A DNA stretch of 64,000 nt, taken from Nymphaea colorata. Lineage: Eukaryota; Streptophyta; Magnoliopsida; Nymphaeales; Nymphaeaceae. The first letter of the stretch is position 1, and the number at the start of each line of letters is the position of its first letter. The stretch is taken from positions 15,052,106-15,116,105 of the forward strand of contig NC_045141.1 in NCBI RefSeq assembly GCF_008831285.2, given 5' to 3'. The position numbers and the translations under genes are program-made. Positions 37,062 to 47,078 of the stretch are shown here, one piece after another. The notes beneath the pieces are model-generated. The model ran no database searches and was not told the DNA's origin. It was given only the letters and a program-made list of their open reading frames with translations.

Positions 37062-38791
37062 ATCTGCTCTTTCACAACTTTAATCTCTCTCTCTTTGTTT
37101 TTACAGTTTTTCCTGAAATTATCGTATAGTGTATCTTTTTTTTTTTTTATCTTTTCTGAATTTTCTGATGACTTATTATGTTGTCCCTTTCTTCCTCTCT
37201 CTGGCAGTGGACCTAGCAGGGGTCATTGCCTCCTCACATTTTCAGAAATTTAAATGTAATTTACAAAAATTTTAATTTAACCTATGAAAATTTTAAAAAT
37301 TTATATTTTTGGTTCCTTTAACCCTTTTTTTAACTCCTTATAATGTATTTTTTCTCCCTTTTTAAATTTATCTTAATGTATTAGTGCTTTCTTTTTCTCC
37401 CTCTCAATATGTTTCTTTAAATTTATTTATCTTATAAGTATTTTGTGTTGGTTTTTATGGTGGCTAAAAACACTCATTTTCTTTATTGTTAGCAGCATTT
37501 CAGATTCACCTTTCATTTGCTTTTTTTTTTATTTTTTCAGTCTCCCCCAATGTTGTGGCTCATTTCCTCTTGATAATGCATTTGGAAAGAGTGCAACAAC
37601 AACGTCTTCAAGAGTACCTTTTCATCGCATGTTGTGGCTCGTCTGGTGCAAGGGGATGTCTTTTTTTTTTTTATTACAGTGCCGTTCTTCGTCTACAGCT
37701 GGTGACTGTATTCCGCCATCTATCCACTCTCTCTCCAGCTCTTCTTATTTTCGTTTTATTGTGTGATTGTCTTGAATATTCATCTTTTATTTTTGTTTTT
37801 CTGGTTTATTCTTTTAATTATGAAACTTTTTGACATCAAATGTTGTTATGAATTCTCATTTTAACCACTCTCTCTCTATATATCTCGCTGGCCTGCTTAA
37901 TTACAATATATATATTTTTGTGATCATTCTCTTCTATGTTTGGTGTAGGCAGTTGCCCATATTAACTCCTTAAAATTTCTTTAGTTCTACACTAGAATTA
38001 TACATATATATGTGCGCCTCAAAATGTGGGTATCTCTAAACAAGTGTTTATCCATTCAAATTTTTTCTGACTCCGTTCCTTTTTTTTTCCCCCGATATTT
38101 CTTGTGACAAATCTTTCCGACGTTGAAAGGAGAAGCAAACAAATACAAGATGGGGGCTTTGACATTAACGGCACTCCATTTTTCACCGATCTTGTCAATA
38201 TTGACGCCTGACAACATTCATTTCTATGCAATCTTGATGGATAATATTAGAGGCACAATTAGGGCATTTCTGCTTTTGCCAACGGTAAATTGAAATTTAC
38301 AACTTTAATTACGAAAACTTATTTTGTTATTTTTATTTTCCCTAAATTTGCCAATGTTAACAACAACAACAAAAAAAAGTAAGCTTTTCTAGGTTTTCCT
38401 TCTAAAGCCAACCGAAATTAATAATTATGTGTTTTTTTTTTTTTTGCTTTTTCTAACAATGGCAAAATACTGACGATGTAAATGTGCATCTTTTTTAGGC
38501 CATTTTCTAAACAGAGAACTTGAGCTCAGGAAACTTATAAAGTCGGTGGTTGAAATGTGCCTTTAACCACAAAAAGGCATAAAAATCATAGAGTATTTAA
38601 TGCATCTCTACACATATATAAGGACAAAGTGACAAATAATTGTTGTGAATTCCCCCTGCTTTCAATTAAATATCATGAATATTGCCGCAGTTTATTAATT
38701 TTACATGCAAAGGCCAACTTCATTATATATATATATATGTGTGTGTGTTGAGGGGGGATTTTCCTTGAAGATTCCAGAAATTAGGACGAGT

Positions 38792-38792
<1 letters not shown>

Positions 38793-38889
<97 letters not shown>
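38793..38889. repeat. Long compound (TA)n(GA)n microsatellite
   Basis: About 28 TA units run into about 20 GA units. It is the longest simple-sequence tract in the window and gives rise to spurious low-complexity open frames on both strands. Confidence 0.95.
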
Positions 38890-38890
<1 letters not shown>

Positions 38891-39384
38891 GAAATCTTCT
38901 GGTTCTGAGAGACCTTCTCTCTCAAAACCTGGATGCAGATATATATATTATATTTTCAAAATTATCCTATGAAACTCATTCATGGTTCATAAATTCAGCT
39001 CATTAGTAGTTAATTACCTCGAATTTATCATTTGGGAAATGCTGATCTCCCGATAGAGTAATTACAATCAGGGAATTTTCGGGCACAATCACATGATCCT
39101 CTTTTGAATGAATGAGTGCCATTGTGAAGCTTCAAGATAAGCTTCCATGCTTCATACATACAATGTGGTTGAACCAACTTCCTAATCCTGGCCATGAACA
39201 TACATAAGTTAAGTAAAGCGATAATGCAGCTGAGCAGTAGCTGGTCCATTTCAGGCCAACCCACAAAAGTTAATTCCGGCAACATCAGCATGGATCCACA
39301 GACCATCCAATTAGATCATGGGTAGGAGGCAAATCTGTCAGCCAAATACCACAGAATACTAGAACTTAGAATGAGCAAGGATGA

Positions 39385-39545
39385 TATATACCTCCATCGA
39401 TGTCTTTCGCCGGAGACGATCGAATTCGCCGGCGCCGCTGAGTTCTGCGGTTGCTCTGTGTTGAAGATAGCCCACGTGTTGAGACAGGTTGCACACAGTA
39501 TGGAAGACGACCCTCCCCACAGATTTCCGAACTTTAGAGGAGATT
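39385..39545. other. Unexplained GC-richer island, possible exon or gene fragment
   Basis: The block stands out from AT-rich surroundings and is open in one frame on each strand. The plus strand reads HRCLSPETIEFAGAAEFCGC with the continuation VLKIAHVLRQVAHSMEDDPP. On the minus strand it ends in a good donor, GATGGAG/GTATAT. I do not recognise a family on either strand and cannot build a gene around it. Confidence 0.25.
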
Positions 39546-42230
39546 CATACATATAATATACATGAAGTATGAAAAACTTTCTGATATCATAAGGAGAATA
39601 TTTATCTTCATCCTCCAATCAATTCCATAAGCATGGAACTTGAAAGAAGCCAATCTCTCTCTCTCTCCTTGACCTCCTCAATGAAGCAAGACCTAGGGAG
39701 TGAGCAGGAAAGATGAAAACAATGGTAGCAAAGGGATACACTACTTGAAAGGAAACCTCATAAATATGTTCTTCCTCAGTATCTCATTCTTGGTTTTTTT
39801 TTATTTTTTTAGACTAGGGAGATACTGATACCTAACTTATGGCCCATTGCTTATTTCGTTTCGAATAAATCTTTTAGATTATCATTTTCTTTCATTAAAT
39901 AATTTTTAACCATTAATACTATTCCTTTCAGCTGTCTCGTAAGCATTCACTTGGCATTAGTTCTTGAACTCAAATTTGGTTTTTAAGATAAGAAAGAAAT
40001 GACTCAAAATGCTATATTTTCTAGAGTTAATGCATCATACTTCATGTTTATATGCCAAAAGCTGAATCAACGATAAGGACCTCAACTTCAACTTGCTTAT
40101 ATTTATGTAACAAAAAAAAATATACCAACTTCAATACTTCTAAACAACAGCATACTTTCAGATGAGAATAAGCGGAGCAGTGAGTGGGTTGATCTTTGCA
40201 GAAATATGGCAGTGAATAATAATAGTCAAATCATAATAATAAATGATAAATTTTAATAGAATCTCCCCACATCAACCACTTGCCGTAAAAGATAAAAGAA
40301 AACAGAAACGTGTACCAATCATCTGAATCAGTGTCTTCTGTGAAGTCCTGATGGCACACGTCTTTTCTCTCTATCTTTTTGTGAGCTGGACAGGCAGTGG
40401 TCGCTCATGCTCGTACAATGTCTCTTCCTCAAGCTCACGTAAGCCCTGAGATCACAGCCCACCATTATTTGTTTGCTGCATAACTGCACAAGCTTTCCCG
40501 CTTTATTAGGTTTCATCTTCTTAAGATCATTCAGTTGAAGAAGATCAAGAGTTTACTATTGTTTGATCATATTTTCGGGTTTTTAGAAACAAAGATCTGA
40601 TCAAACTGTATGATGAACGATGCATCTTGCGTCTTGAACTGGAAAACATTTTAATTATTTCTGCGGAAGATCTTAGTGGGTATTGAACTTTTTACATAGA
40701 GAGGAGCAGAATGGTTGGCGCCATCAAAATATTTTGATATTTTAATCTTCTTTGTGTGCTTATATGCCATATAAGTACTGCTAAAGAAAAAGGTCTCACG
40801 CAAAGTCTTTTTCAACATTATAAAATTCTAGGATGCTGAAAATTTTTGTTTGTTGAAATGAGAGTCATTATTGAGTTTTTTTTTTGTACGGAGCTGTCTT
40901 TTAACCTTAAGTTATATACAAAAAAATATATATATATAAGCTAATACTACGTGACAAAAATGTTTATCATTTTTTTTTTCTTTAATAGAAGAGACAATCC
41001 TTACGAGTGAATGTGATACTGAATAACTAAAATCACAATGCAAGTTTTTTATAATATATATATATATGTATTATTTACATGTATATTTATATTTATTTAA
41101 GAACATTGATAAAAGAAGAAGCTATCTCTAAAGTGTCACGAAAAACGCTGCAAATTTTTCAGCCAAAACATCACAAAATAGATTTTTTGTTTTGCTTTTT
41201 TCAACTGTTCTTCAAACACCAGATGTCCCCACAGCATCTAAAGGAATATCTTGGAATAAGAGCCCTGCCTCTACATTGGGCATGCTGATTCAGACACCTA
41301 ACCACTGTGAGACCCACCAATATTAAATCTGGACAAAATAACACCTAGTTTTTAATATCAATGAGCTCCATGGTGGGCGCACAGGAAGGATGCCTATGCT
41401 TTTGTGGAAGAAGACAAACGCAGCAGCTCAGAAAAATCTTGTGGGCATCTTAAATTTTTTTTACACAATCATTAATGTGATCAATAAATAAATATATATA
41501 TATATATTACATAAAATGTAGAAATTAATGGTTTGAACTCTTTTGACCTCGTACAATTTGTTTAGCTATTATATATATATTTATATATGTATGATGTGTT
41601 CTTGGAGTGCAAGGCAACTTTAGCTATTCTTACGTAGTAACGACACTCTGTCGTCAGTTTATTAATTTGATAATGCGAGTGAGAGACTTCATATTCAACT
41701 TTGCTTTTGACTACCGTCTTCTTTTCTTTTCCAGAGCCTACCAACTTGTTATTTGCGTGTAAAAAAGAAGCGGTTTCATGCAAGCATGGCGGTTCCTCTC
41801 AGCAAGCTTGATGAGAAGCTGATGTGTTCTTGAACTGGAGAGCTTGGAATCCTCGAATTCTGATCAAGTTGAGAATGATGTTCAAGCGTTGAGTTACTGT
41901 CTCTTAATTGGCGATCAGAACTGTGAAAGCTTAGGAGACATATTCTTGGAACACATTTTTCTGGACCACCGTGTTCTTTGTTTGTAAGAAACACCTTGTG
42001 ATGATGTCCAGCGTTTGCTTGTTTGTTGGATTCCGCAAGAACACCTGATATCACGCTTCCTAGACAACACAAAAATAGTCTTCTCAGAACGTGTGTTGTA
42101 GAAACAAGTGCCCCTATAACATAGTGTTCTTTTTACTCTATTGTTGTTTCACTTTTTTAAGCTAAAATCTAAAAAAATATTCATTTTTTTTAAAACTTTT
42201 TTTTTTCAAAAGTGAGAGGAAGAAGGCAGG

Positions 42231-42417
42231 GGCAGACCTGGTCCTTCACCCCACCTTAAATATATATATATATATATATGTATGTAAATTTTAAAAAAAT
42301 TTACTTGTTTTATATAAAAATTTTGAAAAATGATATTTTTGCTCTAGCAAAAGTTTAGAAACTTTAATTCAGCTTCTTTCATGAAAAAATTCTGATTTCA
42401 CCTCTAAAAGGAGGCTC
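42231..42417 (-). mobile_element. MITE-like element of the AGGGGCAGAGCC family, reverse orientation
   Basis: On the minus strand it begins AGAGGTGAAATCAGAATTTT, continues TTCATGAAAG and GAATTAAAGTTTCTAAAC, and ends near a 'ggtgaaggaccaggtctgcccctgcc' block. Order and words match the copies at 3.2 and 60.1 kb. It contains an internal (AT)n run. Confidence 0.45.
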
Positions 42418-42610
42418 AATGAGTATAGCGCAACAGGGCAGTAAGGTGACTTATGAAAAAGGTGTCTAGGTTTCTAATCCCCATAGACGCTATCTATCAT
42501 GCTCTCTCCTTTGAATGACGGAGAATTTCGGTCTTTCACTCCGATGGTGGGGTTCTGTAGGGTTTTCTCTAGCTCACCGGAAAATTAAGAGAGAGGAGGT
42601 GGGGGAGAGA
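42418..42610 (+). repeat. SINE-like dispersed repeat (copy near 42.5 kb)
   Basis: The phrases GAGTATAGCGCAACAGGGCA, 'ggtgtctaggtttctaatcccc' and 'ctccgatggtggggttctgtagggttttctctagctcacc' follow one another. Box-A-like and box-B-like spacing is similar to the copies near 20.8 and 51.0 kb, but the sequence has diverged. Confidence 0.3.
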
Positions 42611-42683
42611 ACGCCGTCGGACCACCATGGTGCCCTGATTCCAGAAAGTGAACATGAAGGACCATTCATGAAAACAAAAAAAC

Positions 42684-42827
42684 CAGTTTGGATGCATGTA
42701 CTAAATTCAGATGCTTGCTCCAAATCCAAAACAGTTTGGATGCATGTACTAAATCCAGATGCTTGATCCAAATCCAAAACAGTTTGGATGCATGTACTAA
42801 ATCCAGATGCTTGATCCAAACCATCTA
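42684..42827. repeat. 48-bp tandem repeat, three copies
   Basis: CAGTTTGGATGCATGTACTA starts units at 42684, 42732 and 42780, an exact 48-bp period with two or three differences. No gene is nearby; PGDH begins 0.8 kb downstream. Confidence 0.95.
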
Positions 42828-42964
42828 CAGAAGTCATACAAGAGCCAAACAAATATAATGTAATATTTATGATCTCACCTACTTCTTGTTCGGACCCATT
42901 GCATGTTGGATGCACAAAGACTTGGTCTAGAAATTAGAACGACAAATAACCAGCATATGCTAAG

Positions 42965-43228
42965 TAGACTTGGGCAACTTGGGCAACGGGCTGGGTACCC
43001 ATTGGGTATCTCGTACCCGGCCTGGTTGGGTTCGGGCTGAGAAAATGGCCTGGCAGGCAGGGTGCTTGATGTGCCGGTTAGGCTTGATAGTTTAGAATTA
43101 AAAAAAAATAAAATTTTTAAAATTGAATAATATGTATTTTATTATTAAAAATATATTTTATATTACTAAAATTTTATTTTAAAAATATTTTTTTATTACC
43201 AAACGGACCGACCCGTTGCCCACGTCTA
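42965..43228. mobile_element. TA-flanked MITE with GGGCAACGGG terminal inverted repeats
   Basis: The left end reads TAGACTTGGGCAACTTGGGC followed by AACGGG. The reverse complement of the right end reads TTAGACGTGGGCAACGGGTC. The inverted repeats are clear and both ends abut TA. The ends are G/C-rich and the centre is almost pure A/T. At 264 bp with no coding capacity it is non-autonomous. Confidence 0.65.
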
Positions 43229-43549
43229 AATGAAATTTGTGCTTTATTGAATATATAGTAATACATGAATTAATTGGACAATACGGACAAAAACCGGACT
43301 TTTAAATTTGTGTTAAATGTTCTAACTTCTAAACAAAATATGAAGCTCTTAACATGTTTACAAACACTGATTTTACATAAACCGTGTTTTTGTTTAGGTT
43401 CTTTTTGTAAAAAAAAAAAAAAAAATCATCTTTTGCTACCCAAAAAAGTTGAGAAACCATAGATCCCTTTGTGGAATTATGGTAAAAAAACCAAGCGTGA
43501 TATAAAATTCATCATCCAAGGAAAAGCAGCTACGGGCTACGGCTAAGAG

Positions 43550-43559
43550 CTATAAATAG
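43550..43559 (+). promoter_or_regulatory. Probable TATA box of the PGDH gene
   Basis: CTATAAATAG is a near-perfect plant TATA box about 85 bp upstream of the PGDH ATG at 43639. It suggests transcription starts near 43580 and leaves no room for an upstream coding exon from this promoter. Confidence 0.65.
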
Positions 43560-43638
43560 TCCGACCGTCTTCAGTTTTTCTCACGGTCGAGCAGGGAGAG
43601 TGTGTGATTGTACAGTGAGGAAGAGGAGGAAGAAGAAG

Positions 43639-46600
43639 ATGGCGCAGAAGCCCACTATCCTTGTCTCTGAGAAGCTTGGGGAGTCCGGTCTTGAGCTGCT
43701 CAGGAGCTTCGGCAACGTCGACTGCTCCTACGGTCTCTCTAAGGAGGATCTCTGCGCCAAGATCTCCTCCTGCGATGCTCTTATAGTCCGCAGCGGGACC
43801 AAGGTCACCCGGGAGGTGTTCCAGGCCGCCCAGGGAAGACTGAAGGTCGTGGGAAGGGCCGGCGTCGGCATTGACAATGTCGATCTGCAAGCGGCCACGG
43901 AATGCGGCTGCCTTGTCGTCAATGCCCCCACCGCCAACACTGTGGCTGCTGCCGAGCATGGTATTGCCCTCATGGCCGCCATGGCCAGAAACATTGCCCA
44001 GGCTGACGCCTCCGTGAAAGCTGGTAAATCATCCCCACCAATTTAGGTCTAGATCTCGATTCCCTCTGCCTGTTTAATTTGTTCCTCTCTGTCCTTTCGT
44101 CGATATGTTTTGGCGGTATTCATTCCACGTTCTTTCGTATTCTTATTTCCATTTAGTTGCTGCCAACTTGAAGAGGAGATCTCAATTGAGATTCATATGG
44201 ATGCTTTTTCATTCGTCTTGTATTCTGAAAACAGATCAGATCTCTGTTTGCGCAACCACAAAAACTTTTTCTTTCCACTCTGGATTGCAGTTTCACATAG
44301 TTGTCTAGGGATTAGTTGCGTCTGTTATATTTATCATTACAAATAGTTTGTTGGGTATTTGCCGGTTTTGCTGCCTGTTGATCACGGCAGAGACATTTTG
44401 GTTTTTATTGGAAGAGTACATGAAAATTTAGTTGTCAATTATTAGGGAGTTTTTTTTTTCCCCTGGTCAAGCATATGGATTACGGTTTTTATGATTGTAG
44501 CCAGCTTTACGGTATCTGGGCGCCATTACTTCTGGAGATCAGGAAATAATTAGCCAAATATATGATTTGGAGCTTCTTAGCTCACCTTTGCTCTTGAGAA
44601 AGGTCTTCTGATCATATGCGGCGGTTTTTGTTACATAGTTTTTATTTTACATCAATGGTAAGGTCTCCTTTTTTGTCTTTTACATCAATGGTAAGATCTC
44701 CTTTTCTTTCTTTTACATCAATGGTAAGATCTCCTTTTTTTTTCTTTTACATCAATGGCAAGTTCTCCTTTCTTAAAATAAAATGAAGGTAAATGTTCAG
44801 ATCTTGCAAGCAACTGCTCTGTCCGCCTGGTTGCACCAGACCGGCTTAAGACCTTCAAGTTGGAATTCAAGAGTTAAATATGGGAACTTCTTTTGGCATG
44901 ATCTTCAAGTGATCTGCCTACCCAAGCACCTCAATCAATTTTAAAGTTGAATTTTGTTGATTTTAACCATTATCTTTCTCATCTCAACCAAGAAGGTGCT
45001 GCCTCGTCAACCTTGACTTGCTATAGCATTTGAAAATGTCTACTGTATAAATATGACAGAATTTTAACTTTCAGAACGTGAACGTTTTAAATCATTACTT
45101 CCAAGAAGTATACTAGTTTGTAAAGGCAGGCTGCCTTGTGGCTGATGCATTTTCTTGTCGCTGCTGCTCTTTTTGTGCTCGAGCGGAATAATTCTTCTTT
45201 TGATGTGTTCTATAGTGATTCATTTATTGTGAAATAAGTGCTTGTTTACTCTTTGACATGGTTTTCTTTTTGCATGAAATCAGGGAAATGGGAAAGAAAC
45301 AAGTATGTTGGTGTTTCCCTTGTTGGTAAGACTTTGGCAATTATTGGTTTTGGAAAAGTTGGAACTGAAGTTGCTAGACGTGCAAAAGGCCTTGGGATGC
45401 ATGTTATCGCGCACGATCCATATGCTGCTGCTGACAGGGCTCGTGCTATTGGCGTTGAGCTTGTTAGCTTTGATGATGCAATATCTACAGCTGATTTTAT
45501 CTCACTTCATATGCCGTTAACACCTTCTACCTCAAAGATGTTGAATGATCAATCTTTCGCAAAGATGAAGAAGGGTGTGCGCATCATTAATGTCGCAAGG
45601 GGTGGTGTAATTGATGAAGAGGCATTAGTTAGAGCACTTGACAGTGGCAAAGTTGCTCAGGTACTAACTTCATTAATTTCTTTCTTTTCTTTCAGCAGAG
45701 CTTGAGTAGTTTTGAAATAGCAGTTTCTCTGTAAAAGCATGTACAGAATCTAAGCTTTGCAACTTTTGTGCCCAAGTTATAAAGCTCAATTCATGCCCAT
45801 TCGACATGCATAAAATTTCTGGTTGGCATCTTTCTATGAAAATTCTCAGAGAAGCAATGGCTTCTACTTTCAAATGTATTAGTTGGATGAACGCATGCAT
45901 AAATAAACTCATAGATGTGTGCAGTCTTCTGTTGATCATGAAAAAATACTTTCTGTTTACGCTGGTTTAATAAGTTGTTTCTTTATGTTTGAAACAGGCA
46001 GCACTAGATGTTTTCGCACAAGAGCCTCCAGCAAAAGATAGCCCGTTAGTGCAGCATCAGAAGGTCACCTTAACACCTCACCTTGGAGCCAGCACGATTG
46101 AAGCTCAGGTTCCCTGTCACCTGTATTTTAATGTGTTACTTTGTTGTCACCAGAACCTTCTAGTTCTGAATTTTTAACTTCTTTTTTACATGCAAATGTT
46201 CAGGATGGTGTAGCTATAGAAATTGCAGAAGCTGTTGTTGGGGCACTGAAAGGTGAACTTGCTGCTACTGCTGTCAATGCGCCCATGGTTCCTGCTGAGG
46301 TAATATGTCTATGATTTATCTAGGCCCTTCTTGTCTCTTCAATTCATATGGTAAAACCTTTCAGGAGGTATTGATTAATCTTTTTGGTTCTCCTCGATCT
46401 TTATAGGTCTTATCAGAGTTGGCACCTTTTGTGGTGCTGGCAGAGAAGCTTGGCAGGCTAGCTGTGCAACTGGTAGCTGGAGGAAGTGGCGTGAAGTCGG
46501 TCAAGGTTGCCTACACATCTGCACGAGATCCTAATGACCTTGACACTAGAATACTCCGAGCAATGCTCATAAAGGGGATCGTGGAGCCTATCTCCAGCAC

Positions 46601-47078
46601 CTTTGTCAACCTTGTCAATGCTGATTATACTGCCAAACAGAGGGGACTGAGGATCATTGAGGAACGGATCACTCATGATGGATCACCAGAGATCCCTCTT
46701 GAATCAATTCAGGTGCAGATAGAAAACGTCGAGTCCCGATTTAACAGTGCCTTGTGTGATTCTGGTGAAGTGAGAGTCAGGGGCAAGGTGAAGGATGGGA
46801 AGCCTTACCTGACATTAGTGGGGTCATTCAGCGTGAACGTCAGCTTGGAGGGGAACCTCATCCTGTGCAGGCAGGTGGACCAGCCTGGCATGATTGGCAC
46901 AGTCGGAGGTATTCTTGGAGAGGAGAATGTCAATGTGAACTTCATGAGTGTTGGAAGGCTTGCGCCAAGAACACATGCTGTCATGGCGATTGGAGTAGAT
47001 GAGGAGCCAGGGGAACATGTCTTAAACAGGATTGGGGAGGTGCCAGCCATCGAAGAGTTTGTGTTCCTCAAACTGTAG
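43639..47078 (+). CDS. PGDH: D-3-phosphoglycerate dehydrogenase
   Basis: Five exons (43639-44023, 45284-45660, 45998-46108, 46204-46299, 46407-47078) join in phase to 546 residues with GT-AG introns. The enzyme oxidises 3-phosphoglycerate to 3-phosphohydroxypyruvate with NAD, the first step of the phosphorylated serine pathway. Visible features are the substrate-domain motif [10 protein letters not shown], the nucleotide-binding G150-x-G152-x2-G155 (IIGFGKVG), the signature [10 protein letters not shown], and catalytic R234, E263 and H282 (TPHLGAST). They are followed by an intervening domain and a C-terminal ACT domain (about 470-546, [15 protein letters not shown]...). Plant PGDHs are normally plastidial with a 40-60 residue transit peptide. 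Here the mature-like sequence starts almost at the ATG ([15 protein letters not shown]), with an in-frame stop at 43498-43500. Intron 1 (1.26 kb) contains a tandem repeat. Confidence 0.95.
44645..44772. repeat. 33-34 bp tandem repeat, four copies, in PGDH intron 1
   Basis: TTTTACATCAATGG(T/C)AAG(A/G)TCTCCTTTT-type units start at 44645, 44678, 44711 and 44745. The copies differ mainly in the length of their T-rich spacer. Confidence 0.9.

Larger units (their letters stand above)
34782..42230. other. Large repeat-rich spacer
   Basis: No gene model could be supported across about 7.4 kb. It is AT-rich with long homopolymers, microsatellites, SINE-like and MITE-like pieces (listed separately) and short spurious frames. 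A second MITE-like fragment lies around 37208-37320 (GACCTAGCAGGGGTCATTGC). A short GC-richer island at 39385-39545 is listed separately. Confidence 0.5.

Noticed and set aside
38701-38925. Open frames of IYIYIY and RERERE repeats on both strands
   Set aside because: They are translations of the (TA)n(GA)n microsatellite.
43600-43638. A 13-codon N-terminal extension of PGDH from a GTG
   Set aside because: Plant nuclear genes rarely start at GTG, and the extension is Arg/Lys-rich without similarity to a transit peptide.
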